This document shows, piece by piece, positions 38,133 through 46,303 of a stretch of DNA of 64,000 bases. The position numbers and the translations under genes are program-made. Location of the stretch: the NCBI RefSeq assembly GCF_036013745.1, contig NZ_CP107880.1:3720001-3784000 (forward strand). The letters run 5' to 3'. The DNA is from Streptomyces sp. NBC_00483. GTDB taxonomy: Bacteria > Actinomycetota > Actinomycetes > Streptomycetales > Streptomycetaceae. Under the pieces are notes generated by a model. The model made no database searches. It was not told where the DNA came from and was given only the letters and a program-made list of their open reading frames with translations. Position 1 is the first letter of the stretch; each line of letters starts with the position of its first letter.

Positions 38133-38448
38133 GGCAGGTACCTCCAGGCGTAGCCATCTGCCCGCCTCGGGACGAAGCTCGGGGACAGGAGCGGGCAGAA
38201 ACACCACACTAACGGGGCATCGTGTGTGGATCGTCGTCACATTCCACGGAGAGACAGTGGTCACGTGAACCCGCGCGGCGCACCAAGGGTCTTCACCAGG
38301 TCCGGGCGGGGAATGAAGGAGTGTGTGCTCGAAAACACTCCAAGGCCGTTACGCGGACATGGTGGCGCCACGACCAGCCGTGAGGGGAGACTGGCTAGGA
38401 GATCGTCCCGGCGCGAGCCACGCGCCGCCGGCGTACAAGGAGGCATCC
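38133..38448. other. Intergenic region between mscS and HNH gene
   Basis: These 316 bp lie between divergent starts and must contain both promoters. I see no repeat, RNA gene or small gene here beyond an AT-richer patch (gtgtgctcgaaaacactcc, a short inverted repeat at 38321-38341). Confidence 0.4.
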
Positions 38449-38985
38449 GTGCCGCATGTCCTGGTCCTCAACGCGTCGTACGAGCCCCTCGGCGTCGTAC
38501 CGCTCCGCCGCGCGCTCGTACTCGTTCTCGAGAACAAGGCCACGTGCCTCGAGGAGTCCGGCGCCTTTATGCACAGCGCAACACGTACTGTCGCCGCTCC
38601 CAGCGTCGTCCGGCTCAAGCGGTTCGTCCGGGTTCCCTACCGGGGGCCCGTTCCTCTGACCCGACGCGCACTGTTCGCCCGTGACGGCGGCCGGTGCATG
38701 TACTGCGGTGGCGTCGCAACCAGCGTCGACCACGTGATCCCGCGCAGCCGCGGGGGTCAGCACGCCTGGGAGAACGTGGTGGCGTCGTGCCGCCGCTGCA
38801 ACCACACCAAGGCCGACCGCCACCTCGTGGAGATCGGCTGGCGCCTGCGCCACAAGCCGGCTCCGCCGTCGGGCCTGGCCTGGCGCATCATCGGGACCGG
38901 GCATAGGGATCCGTGCTGGCTGCCGTACTTGCAGCCGTTCGGCGCGGACGAGGCCCTGGCCCGGATCGAAGGCATCTCAGCCTGA
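38449..38985 (+). CDS. HNH endonuclease
   Basis: The protein has 178 residues. The HNH core has two zinc knuckles, CMYCGG and CRRCN, and the catalytic stretch SVDHVIPRSRGGQHAWENVVASC. The N-terminal part (HVLVLNASYEPLGVVPLRRAL) matches a widespread actinobacterial HNH family of unknown biological role. GTG 38449 follows aaggagg. It is not next to a methyltransferase or phage gene, so housekeeping DNA processing is more likely than restriction. It ends at a stem-loop. Confidence 0.9.
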   Translation: MPHVLVLNASYEPLGVVPLRRALVLVLENKATCLEESGAFMHSATRTVAAPSVVRLKRFVRVPYRGPVPLTRRALFARDGGRCMYCGGVATSVDHVIPRSRGGQHAWENVVASCRRCNHTKADRHLVEIGWRLRHKPAPPSGLAWRIIGTGHRDPCWLPYLQPFGADEALARIEGISA

Positions 38986-39029
38986 ACTTCGATCCGGGTC
39001 TTTGTCGTCCCAGCTGCCTTGAGGAGTCG

Positions 39030-39062
39030 AAGGGGCCGTGCACACACAGTGCGCGGCCCCTT
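39030..39062. terminator. Stem-loop after the HNH gene
   Basis: Arms aaggggccgtgcac / gtgcgcggcccctt (14 bp, one mismatch) around a 5-nt loop. Confidence 0.82.
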
Positions 39063-39144
39063 CCCTCTGGGCGGCCCTCCCCTATTGGGGCCCCGCACCT
39101 ATTGACGTCCCCCACACACGCGCCTTACGTTCCTCGCACCCCGA

Positions 39145-39159
39145 TAGGAAAGTTTCCTA
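39145..39159. promoter_or_regulatory. Palindromic operator upstream of the ROK regulator
   Basis: TAGGAAA-G-TTTCCTA is a perfect palindrome with 7-bp arms, AT-rich against the local background, ending 27 bp before the ATG of the regulator. It is probably an autoregulatory site. I found no second copy in front of the binding-protein gene. Confidence 0.65.
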
Positions 39160-39186
39160 ACAGTGCGAGGAGGCGGGTCCCCCACG

Positions 39187-40371
39187 ATGGCTGCCAACCC
39201 AGGCATCCCCGGTACCCCCGGCACCCCCAGCGTCCTGCGCGCCATGAACGACCGCGCCGCGCTCGACCTCCTCGTCGCCCACGGCCCGCTCACCCGCACC
39301 CGGATCGGTGAGCTGACCGGCCTCTCCAAACCGACGACCTCGCAGCTCCTCGGCCGCCTCGAAGCCGCCGGGCTCGTCCGGACCACCGGCAGCCAGACCG
39401 GCCGCCCGGGTCCCAACGCCCTGCTGTACGAGATCGACCCCGGTGCCGCGCACGTCGCCGCCCTCTCCGCCGACCCGACCGGCATCACCGCCGTCGTCGC
39501 CGACATCACCGGCGCCGAACGCGGCCGCCGCCGCATCGAGGCCCACGCCGTGAGCGAGGACGTGCGGCACCGCACCGCCCAGCTCGTCGCCGAGGCCGTC
39601 GACGGGGCGCTGCGCCAGGCGGGGCTCGGGCACGGCGACCTCACCGCCACCGTCATCGGCACCCCCGGCGCCATCGACCCGGGCACCGGCCAGCTCCGCT
39701 ACGCCCCGCACCTGCCGGGCTGGCACTCCCGCACGCTGCGCGACGACCTCGCCCAGGTGCTCGGGACGCCCGTCTCCATCGAGAACGACGTCAACCTCGC
39801 CGCGATCGCCGAGCAGTACGAGGGCGCCGCGCAGGACCACGACGACTTCGTGCTCGCGTACGTCGACGAGGGCGTGGGTGCCGCGATCGTGCTCGGCGGG
39901 ACGCTGCTGCGCGGGGCGACCGGCGGCGCGGGCGAGATCGGTTACATGCCGCTGCCGGGGGCTCCCCTGGCGCGCGGCGGGTCGGATGCCGTGGCACGTT
40001 CGGACGGGGGCGGCGGGCTGCAGAGCCTCGTCGCCGCCGCCGCGGTGCGTGAACTCGCCGGTGGGGTCGCGGACTTGGCCGAGGCACTCGACAAGCAGGA
40101 CGTCCTCGACGAGGTGGCCCGGCGGCTCGCCACCGGACTCGCCGCCGTCGTCGCCGTCGTCGACCCCGAGCTCGTCGTCCTGTCCGGGCAGGTCGCCCGG
40201 GCCGGCGGCGACGCCCTGCGCGACCGCGTCGAGGAACAGCTCACCGGACTCGCCCTGCCCCGGCCCCAGTTGCGCATCAGCGACCTCGCCGGCGACCCCA
40301 TCCTCACCGGCGCCCTGCGCACCGCCCTCACCCAGGCCCGCGCCACCGTCTTCGACACCAGCAACGCCTGA
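39187..40371 (+). CDS. ROK-family transcriptional regulator
   Basis: The protein has 394 residues: an N-terminal winged helix (RAALDLLVAHGPLTRTRIGELTGLSKPTTSQLLGRL) joined to a sugar-kinase-like ROK domain (LSADPTGITAVVADITG, GTPGAIDPGTGQLRYAP, ENDVNLAAIAEQY, GGAGEIGYMPLPG). The usual zinc CxCxxxGC cluster is missing, as in many ROK repressors that lost kinase activity. It precedes the sugar ABC genes and probably controls them in response to the transported sugar. ATG 39187 is preferred over an in-frame GTG at 39163, although the gaggagg lies 13 bases away. Confidence 0.9.
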   Translation: MAANPGIPGTPGTPSVLRAMNDRAALDLLVAHGPLTRTRIGELTGLSKPTTSQLLGRLEAAGLVRTTGSQTGRPGPNALLYEIDPGAAHVAALSADPTGITAVVADITGAERGRRRIEAHAVSEDVRHRTAQLVAEAVDGALRQAGLGHGDLTATVIGTPGAIDPGTGQLRYAPHLPGWHSRTLRDDLAQVLGTPVSIENDVNLAAIAEQYEGAAQDHDDFVLAYVDEGVGAAIVLGGTLLRGATGGAGEIGYMPLPGAPLARGGSDAVARSDGGGGLQSLVAAAAVRELAGGVADLAEALDKQDVLDEVARRLATGLAAVVAVVDPELVVLSGQVARAGGDALRDRVEEQLTGLALPRPQLRISDLAGDPILTGALRTALTQARATVFDTSNA

Positions 40372-40376
40372 CCGCT

Positions 40377-40438
40377 GGAACACTCCCCCAACCCCCGTAC
40401 ACGTACTGGACCACTCTCCCAACCCCCGTACACGTAAA
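40377..40438. repeat. 31-bp direct repeat in the sugar-operon leader
   Basis: Two units start ggaacactcc and ggaccactct and share caacccccgtacacgta. They fill the gap between the regulator stop and the binding-protein start and could be a duplicated regulator site. Confidence 0.75.
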
Positions 40439-40449
40439 GGACGTTCGCC

Positions 40450-41799
40450 ATGCCGCGATGGCGCATACCCCTGCGCGCGCCCGTAGGGCTCGCCGCGGCC
40501 GGACTGCTGCTCGCCGGCTGCGCCAATCCGAGTACCGGCAGCGCCGCCGACGACCCGACCAAGCCCGTCACGCTGAAGTTCTGGCACGGCTGGTCGGCAC
40601 CCGGCGAGGTGAAGGCGATCAACGAGTCGATCGCCCGCTTCGAGAAGCTGCACCCGAACATCAAGGTGCAGGCCACCGGCAACGTCACGGACGCCACCAC
40701 CAATCAGGCCCTGCGGGCCGGTGGCGACGAGGCCCCCGACGTCGTCTCCTCCTTCACCACGAACAACGTCGGCCAGTACTGCGACTCCGGCATGTGGGTC
40801 GACCTCGACCCGTTCATGAAGAAGACGGGAATGGACAAGACGAAGGTCTTCCCCAAGTCCCTTCTCGACTACACGAGTTATCGCGGCAACCAGTGCGCCC
40901 TGCCACTCCTCGCCGACGCCTTCGGCATGTACTACAACAAGGACGCCTTCAAGAAGGCGGGCATCGATCGGCCGCCCCGGACCATGTCCGAGTTCATCGC
41001 CGACTCGAAGAAGCTCACCGTGAAGGACGGGTCCTCCCAAAACTCCTCGTACAAGCGCGTCGGTTTCATGCCGAACTTCCGGCTCTACCAGAACAGCCCG
41101 GACCGGATGTTCGGCCAGTGGGGGCCCAAGTACTTCGACGCCAAGGGGAATTCGCGGCTCGCCGAGGAACCCGACACGTACGACTACTTCAAGACGACGA
41201 AGAAGCTGATGGACGCGCAGGGCGGATACGGGGCCCTGGAGAAGTTCCGGACCTCGTTCGGCGACGAGATGTCGAACCAGAACGCCTTCCTCAGCGGCAA
41301 GTTGGCCATGCACATGGACGGTGAATGGCGCGGGCTCATGCTGAAGGACGCCAAGGCGAAGTTCGACTGGGGCGTCGCACCGCTGCCCGTCCCCGACGAC
41401 CAGGCCGAGACGTACGGGCGCGGCTATCTGACCGGCACCGTCACCGGCATCGCGCACAGCAGCAAGCACCAGAACGCGGCCTGGGAGCTGGTGAAATTCC
41501 TGACCTCCGACACCGATCAGGTGGTCGGTTTCGCCAACGCCATTCACAACGTGCCGTCCACGTTCGCCGCGCTCAAGTCACCGAAGCTGGACGCCGATCC
41601 GACGTTCCGCACCTTCCTCGGCATCGCGAAGAACAAGTACAGCCAGGTGATGCCGCCCTCCACGAACGGCGGCATGTACATCACGCAGCTGCAGGACTTC
41701 AGTTACGGCGAGGAGGCCGGCGAGGTCCACGACCTGAAGGCCGGTCTGCGGCGCCTCGACAAACTCATCGACGCCGACACCCTGCAGTCGCAGAACTGA
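40450..41799 (+). CDS. Sugar ABC transporter substrate-binding lipoprotein
   Basis: The protein has 449 residues. Lipoprotein signal with lipobox LLAGC, lipidated at C24, then the family-1 binding-protein opening (VTLKFWHGWSAPGEVKAINESIARFEKLHP). It captures a sugar, probably an oligosaccharide, outside the membrane for the two permeases downstream. Adjacent GH4 and kinase genes suggest a beta-glucoside or amino sugar. It begins the transport operon. Confidence 0.93.
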   Translation: MPRWRIPLRAPVGLAAAGLLLAGCANPSTGSAADDPTKPVTLKFWHGWSAPGEVKAINESIARFEKLHPNIKVQATGNVTDATTNQALRAGGDEAPDVVSSFTTNNVGQYCDSGMWVDLDPFMKKTGMDKTKVFPKSLLDYTSYRGNQCALPLLADAFGMYYNKDAFKKAGIDRPPRTMSEFIADSKKLTVKDGSSQNSSYKRVGFMPNFRLYQNSPDRMFGQWGPKYFDAKGNSRLAEEPDTYDYFKTTKKLMDAQGGYGALEKFRTSFGDEMSNQNAFLSGKLAMHMDGEWRGLMLKDAKAKFDWGVAPLPVPDDQAETYGRGYLTGTVTGIAHSSKHQNAAWELVKFLTSDTDQVVGFANAIHNVPSTFAALKSPKLDADPTFRTFLGIAKNKYSQVMPPSTNGGMYITQLQDFSYGEEAGEVHDLKAGLRRLDKLIDADTLQSQN

Positions 41800-41817
41800 G
41801 GAACGGGACATTCTCGT

Positions 41818-42753
41818 ATGGCACTCACCCTTTCCAGGCCTGCCCGCCGCAGACTGCGCACCGTGGGCTTTCTCTCCCCCTGGCTGATCGGATTCAGCGC
41901 CTTCTTCGCCTATCCGCTGCTCGCCACCGTCTATTTCTCGTTCATGCACTACAACCAGATCAAGGCGCCCACCTTCGTGGGGCTGCGGAACTGGGTGTAC
42001 GTGTTCCGGGACATGCCGCTGTTCGGGCCCGCCCTGTGGAACACGCTGTGGCTCGTGGTGGTGATGGTGGCGCTGCGCGTGGTGTTCGGACTCTCGCTCG
42101 GGCTGCTCATCACCAAGATCAAGAGCGGCGTCGGATTCTTCCGGACCGCCTTCTACCTGCCGTATCTGGCGCCGCCGGTCGCCGCGACCGTCGCCTTCGT
42201 CTTCCTGCTCAACCCGGGCAGCGGGCCGGTCAACGAGATCCTCGCCAAGGTCGGCATCGAGGGCCCCAACTGGTTCAACGACCCCACCTGGGCCAAGCCC
42301 TCGCTCGTCCTGCTGTCCCTCTGGGGCATCGGCGACCTCATGGTCATCTTCATGGCCGCGCTGCTCGACGTACCGAAGGAGCAGTACGAGGCGGCCGAGC
42401 TGGACGGCGCCGGTCCTTTCGCCAAGTTCCGCTACGTGACGTGGCCCTCGATCACCCCGATCGTCATGTTCGCCGTGGTGACGGGCGTCGTGCAGACCAT
42501 GCAGTACTACACGCAGGCCCTCGTCGCCGGAAAGATCGCGTCGGGCGTATCGATCGGTCCCGGCACCGTCATCCAGCCGGGATACCCCGACCACTCGACC
42601 CTCACCGTCCCGCAGCTCGTCTACTCGATGGGCTTCCAGAACTTCAACACCGGCGCGGCGTGCGTGCTTTCGCTCGTCCTGTTCGCCATTGCCATGGCCG
42701 TGACCTCGCTGCTCATGCGCAAGCGCTCGGGTCTGCTCGCGGCGGAGGACTGA
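41818..42753 (+). CDS. Sugar ABC transporter permease (MalF type)
   Basis: The protein has 311 residues with six transmembrane helices. The EAA loop that contacts the ATPase is intact (EAAELDGAGPFAKFRYVTWP). It forms the channel with the next gene product. No ATPase is encoded in the operon, so a shared MsiK-type ATPase elsewhere is expected. Confidence 0.93.
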   Translation: MALTLSRPARRRLRTVGFLSPWLIGFSAFFAYPLLATVYFSFMHYNQIKAPTFVGLRNWVYVFRDMPLFGPALWNTLWLVVVMVALRVVFGLSLGLLITKIKSGVGFFRTAFYLPYLAPPVAATVAFVFLLNPGSGPVNEILAKVGIEGPNWFNDPTWAKPSLVLLSLWGIGDLMVIFMAALLDVPKEQYEAAELDGAGPFAKFRYVTWPSITPIVMFAVVTGVVQTMQYYTQALVAGKIASGVSIGPGTVIQPGYPDHSTLTVPQLVYSMGFQNFNTGAACVLSLVLFAIAMAVTSLLMRKRSGLLAAED

Positions 42754-42758
42754 TCGAC

Positions 42759-43667
42759 ATGACCACTACGACCTTGAGGCCGCGCCCCGCCGTCACCACC
42801 GGGCCCGCACCCGAGAGCGGCCCGGCCGCCCGGCGCGCCCGCCGCCAACGGATCCTGCACTGGATCGCCGTGCACAGCATCGCGATCGCGGTCGCGCTGC
42901 TCTTCGTCCTCCCCTTCGTGTTCGTCTTCCTGACGTCCGTGATGAGCGACGGGCAGGCGATGAGCGGCGACCTGTGGCCGGACTCCTGGCACTGGGAGAA
43001 CTACAAGGCCGTCCTCCAGACGGACGGCTTCCTCGACTGGTGGAAGAACTCGCTGCTGTACGCGGGGCTCGGCACACTGTTCACCGTGTGCTCGGCGATC
43101 CCCGTCGCGTACGCGCTCGCCAAGTTCCGCTTCCGCGGGCGGCGCACGGCGATGCTCCTCGTCATCTCGACGATGATGCTTCCGCCGCAGGTCATCGTGA
43201 TCCCGATGTACCTGGTGTGGGCGCAGCAGTTCCACCTCTCCGGCACCCTGTGGCCGCTGATCATCCCGATGGCGTTCGGCGACGCGTACTCGATCTTCCT
43301 GCTCCGTCAGTTCCTGCTGACGATCCCGAAGGAGTACATCGAGTCGGCGAAGGTCGACGGCTGCGGCGAGCTGCGCACGCTGCTGAGGATCGTGGTGCCG
43401 ATGGCCAAGCCGGGCATCGCCGCCGTCGCCCTCTTCCAGTTCTTCTACTGCTGGAACGACTACTTCGGGCCGCAGATCTACGCGGCCCAGAACCCGGCTT
43501 CCTGGACGCTGAGTTACGGCCTTGAGTCCTTCAAGTCCGCGCACAGCGTCAACTGGAACCTGACGATGGCGGCCACGCTCCTGGTGATGGCGCCGGTCTG
43601 CCTCGTCTTCTTCTTCGCACAGAAGGCCTTCGTCGAAGGCGTCACCCTCACCGGAGTAAAGGGCTAA
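42759..43667 (+). CDS. Sugar ABC transporter permease (MalG type)
   Basis: The protein has 302 residues. Signal-anchor helix after a charged N-terminus (RILHWIAVHSIAIAVALLFV), six helices, and EAA loop YIESAKVDGCGELRTLLRIV. ATG 42759 starts 5 bp after the preceding stop. It pairs with the MalF-type permease. Confidence 0.93.
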   Translation: MTTTTLRPRPAVTTGPAPESGPAARRARRQRILHWIAVHSIAIAVALLFVLPFVFVFLTSVMSDGQAMSGDLWPDSWHWENYKAVLQTDGFLDWWKNSLLYAGLGTLFTVCSAIPVAYALAKFRFRGRRTAMLLVISTMMLPPQVIVIPMYLVWAQQFHLSGTLWPLIIPMAFGDAYSIFLLRQFLLTIPKEYIESAKVDGCGELRTLLRIVVPMAKPGIAAVALFQFFYCWNDYFGPQIYAAQNPASWTLSYGLESFKSAHSVNWNLTMAATLLVMAPVCLVFFFAQKAFVEGVTLTGVKG

Positions 43668-43676
43668 GGGATTTCT

Positions 43677-45020
43677 ATGAAGCTCGCCGTGGTCGGCGGA
43701 GGATCGACCTACACACCCGAACTCATCGACGGGTTCGCGCGGCTGAGGGACACGCTGCCGATCGAGGAGCTGGTGCTCGTCGACCCGGCCGCGGACCGCC
43801 TCGAACTGGTCGGCGGCCTCGCCCGCCGCATCTTCGCCAAGCAGGGACACCCGGGCGTTATACGTACGACGTCCGACGTGGACGCGGGCGTCGCCGACGC
43901 CGACGCGGTGCTCCTCCAACTGCGAGTCGGCGGGCAGGCCGCCCGCAACCAGGACGAGACGTGGCCGCTCGACTGCGGCTGCGTCGGCCAGGAGACGACC
44001 GGCGCCGGCGGCCTCGCGAAGGCCATGCGGACCGTGCCCGTCGTCCTCGACATCGCCGAACGCGTGCGCCGCGCCAACCCGGACGCCTGGATCATCGACT
44101 TCACCAACCCGGTGGGCATCGTGACGCGGGCACTGCTTCAGGCGGGCCACAAGGCCGTCGGCCTGTGCAACGTCGCGATCGGCTTCCAGCGGAAGTTCGC
44201 CCGGCTCCTGGACGTGACGCCGCAGGAGGTGCACCTGGACCACGTCGGCCTCAACCACCTGACGTGGGAGCTGGGTGTGCGCCTCGGCGGCCCCGACGGC
44301 GAGAACGTCCTGCCGCGCCTGATCGCCGAACAGGGCGACGCCATCGCCGAGGACCTGCACATGCCGCGCGCGGTCGTCGACCGCCTCGGCGTCGTCCCGT
44401 CCTACTACCTGCGCTACTACTACCAGCACGACGCGGTCGTACGAGAGCTGCGCACGAAGCCGTCCCGCGCCGCTCAAGTGGCGGAGATGGAACGCGAGTT
44501 GCTGAAGATGTACGGCGACCCGACGCTCGACGAGAAGCCGGAGCTGCTCGCGAAGCGGGGCGGCGCCTTCTACAGCGAGGCGGCGGTCGACCTGGCCGCG
44601 TCCCTGCTCGGTGGCGGCGGCAGCCCGCACCAGGTCGTGAACACGTACAACAACGGCACGCTCCCCTTCCTGCCCGACGACGCCGTCATCGAGGTCCAGG
44701 CGACGGTCGACGGAAAGGGCGCGAAGCCCCTGCCGGTCGCCAAGCTCGACCCCCTGTACGCGGGCCTCATCGCCAACGTCACCGCCTACGAGGACCTGGC
44801 GTTGGAAGCGGCCCTCAAGGGCGGCAGGGACCGCGTCTTCAACGCGCTGCTCGCCCACCCCCTCATCGGCCAGATCGAATACGCCGACCGCCTCACGGAC
44901 GAACTGATCGCGCACAACCGGGAGCACCTGGGTCCTGCCTGGAGTTCCCCGTCTGCGCCCCGACGCCCGGCACGCACGCTCGCCGCACGGCGCCCCAGGA
45001 CAGGTGGCTCCGCCACATGA
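43677..45020 (+). CDS. GH4 6-phospho-beta-glucosidase, C-terminus altered by MITE-2
   Basis: The protein has 447 residues as read. NAD motif GGGSTYTPEL at 7-16; metal ligands C164 (GLCN) and H194 (GLNHLTW) are present. GH4 enzymes split phosphorylated glycosides by an NAD- and Mn-dependent redox elimination. After REHL (about residue 418) the frame enters the inserted element and gains 29 foreign residues (GPAWSSPSAPRRPAR...). Without the element the protein ends REHLAWA, 421 residues, the usual family tail. The catalytic part is untouched, so activity is likely kept. The substrate would need phosphorylation, perhaps by the downstream kinase. Confidence 0.9.
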   Translation: MKLAVVGGGSTYTPELIDGFARLRDTLPIEELVLVDPAADRLELVGGLARRIFAKQGHPGVIRTTSDVDAGVADADAVLLQLRVGGQAARNQDETWPLDCGCVGQETTGAGGLAKAMRTVPVVLDIAERVRRANPDAWIIDFTNPVGIVTRALLQAGHKAVGLCNVAIGFQRKFARLLDVTPQEVHLDHVGLNHLTWELGVRLGGPDGENVLPRLIAEQGDAIAEDLHMPRAVVDRLGVVPSYYLRYYYQHDAVVRELRTKPSRAAQVAEMERELLKMYGDPTLDEKPELLAKRGGAFYSEAAVDLAASLLGGGGSPHQVVNTYNNGTLPFLPDDAVIEVQATVDGKGAKPLPVAKLDPLYAGLIANVTAYEDLALEAALKGGRDRVFNALLAHPLIGQIEYADRLTDELIAHNREHLGPAWSSPSAPRRPARTLAARRPRTGGSAT

Positions 45021-45106
45021 CCTGGGACACCGCACGCCGATCGCACGCACCGACCGCCGCTGCGCCCGCGCTCCGCGCGGACGACGGGGAACTCCAGGCA
45101 GGACCC
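44930..45106. mobile_element. MITE-2 (177 bp) at the GH4/kinase junction
   Basis: Perfect terminal inverted repeats of 24 bp (44930-44953 and 45083-45106, outer end GGGTCCTGCCTGGAGTTCC) bound a non-coding insert; including flanking CT and AG the symmetry is 26 bp. The target was CTAG. It carries an ATGA at 45017-45020 that ends the GH4 frame and opens a frame in register with the kinase. No target duplication is seen. Confidence 0.9.
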
Positions 45107-45115
45107 AGCGTGGGC

Positions 45116-46081
45116 ATGACCGTCCTCGCCATCGACGCGGGCAACAGCAAGACCGACGTCGCGGTGGTCGCGACCGACGGCACCGTCGTCGGCACGGCCC
45201 GCGGCGGCGGGTTCCAGCCCCACCGGGCGAACGTGCAACCGGCCGTGGACGTCCTGGCGGAGGCGGTCGACCGCGCCTTCGCGCAGGCCGGCGTGGGCGC
45301 CGTCGACCATGTCTCGGCGTGCCTGGCGAATGCCGATCTTCCGGTGGAGGAACGGGAGTTGGCGGCAGCCCTGACCACACGCCGCTGGGGATCCCGGGTC
45401 GACGTGCGCAACGACACCTTCGCCGTGCTGCGCGCCGGGCTCCTGGAGGACGCCGAGCCGCGCGGCGTCGCCGTCGTGTGCGGGGCGGGTGTCAACTGCG
45501 CGGGGATGCTGCCCGACGGCCGCACGGCCCGGTTCCCCGCGATCGGCCGGCTCTCCGGCGACTGGGGCGGCGGTGGCGGCCTCGCGGAGGAGGCCATCTG
45601 GTTCGCCGCACGCGCGGAGGACGGCCGCGGCGGGCCCACGGCCCTGATGCACGCGCTGCCCGCCCACTTCGGCCTCGACTCCATGTACGCCCTGATCGAG
45701 GCGCTGCACCTGGGCCACATCCCCGCACCCCGCCGCCACGAACTCACCCCGGTCCTCTTCGCCACGGCGGCGGCCGACGACCCGGTGGCCCGCTCCCTGG
45801 TCGAGCGCATGGCCGACGAGGTGGTGTCGATGGCAACAGTGGCCCTGCGCCGCCTCGACCTCCTGGACGAGCCGGCCCCGGTCCTCCTGGGCGGCAGCGT
45901 CCTGGCAGCCCAACACCCCCAACTCAACGACCGTATACGGACGTTGCTGTCCGCCCAGGCACCGCACGCAATCCCCCGCGTGGTGACAGAACGCCCGGTA
46001 CTGGGAGCAGCACTCCTGGGCCTGGACGCAGTGGGAGCTCCTCCGGAGATCCATGCAAGAGTGCGGGCGTATTACGCATAA
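45116..46081 (+). CDS. BadF/BadG-type ATPase, N-acetylglucosamine kinase-like
   Basis: The protein has 321 residues from ATG 45116. Phosphate-1 loop MTVLAIDAGNSKTDVAV, catalytic and adenosine segments (VCGAGVNCAG, IGRLSGDWGGGGGLAEEA) and C-terminal LLGGSVLAA fit ASKHA sugar kinases of the NAGK group. It probably phosphorylates the imported sugar for the GH4 enzyme. ATG 45116 was the original start, overlapping the old GH4 stop as ATGA. MITE-2 has separated them. Translation may now begin at ATG 45017 (33 extra residues), at GTG 45110 (agga six bases upstream) or still at 45116. Confidence 0.85.
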   Translation: MTVLAIDAGNSKTDVAVVATDGTVVGTARGGGFQPHRANVQPAVDVLAEAVDRAFAQAGVGAVDHVSACLANADLPVEERELAAALTTRRWGSRVDVRNDTFAVLRAGLLEDAEPRGVAVVCGAGVNCAGMLPDGRTARFPAIGRLSGDWGGGGGLAEEAIWFAARAEDGRGGPTALMHALPAHFGLDSMYALIEALHLGHIPAPRRHELTPVLFATAAADDPVARSLVERMADEVVSMATVALRRLDLLDEPAPVLLGGSVLAAQHPQLNDRIRTLLSAQAPHAIPRVVTERPVLGAALLGLDAVGAPPEIHARVRAYYA

Positions 46082-46094
46082 CTCGACCACAATC

Positions 46095-46140
46095 AAGCCC
46101 CGCCGGCGATTGAGGCGCGGGGTCCGGGGCAGCGCCCCGC
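46095..46140. repeat. Dispersed GC palindrome, copy 5
   Basis: Reads aagccccgccggcgattgag then gcggggtccggggcagcgcc, nearly identical to 22682-22735. It follows the kinase stop and probably aids termination. Confidence 0.6.
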
Positions 46141-46303
46141 AACCTCAACCCCGTCGCCGCAGACACGACCAGGGAACCGAACCCCCCGCCCCCACGTGTT
46201 CCACAGCGGAGCGCTTCCGCACAAGATCCAGCGAATGCCCGTGCGGATGTCAGTCGCGGAAGCGATACTTGCGACCGACGTACGACCATGGGGGAGGGTC
46301 GAA

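Noticed and set aside
40377..40438. CRISPR-like array
   Set aside because: There are only two direct repeats, contiguous and without spacers.
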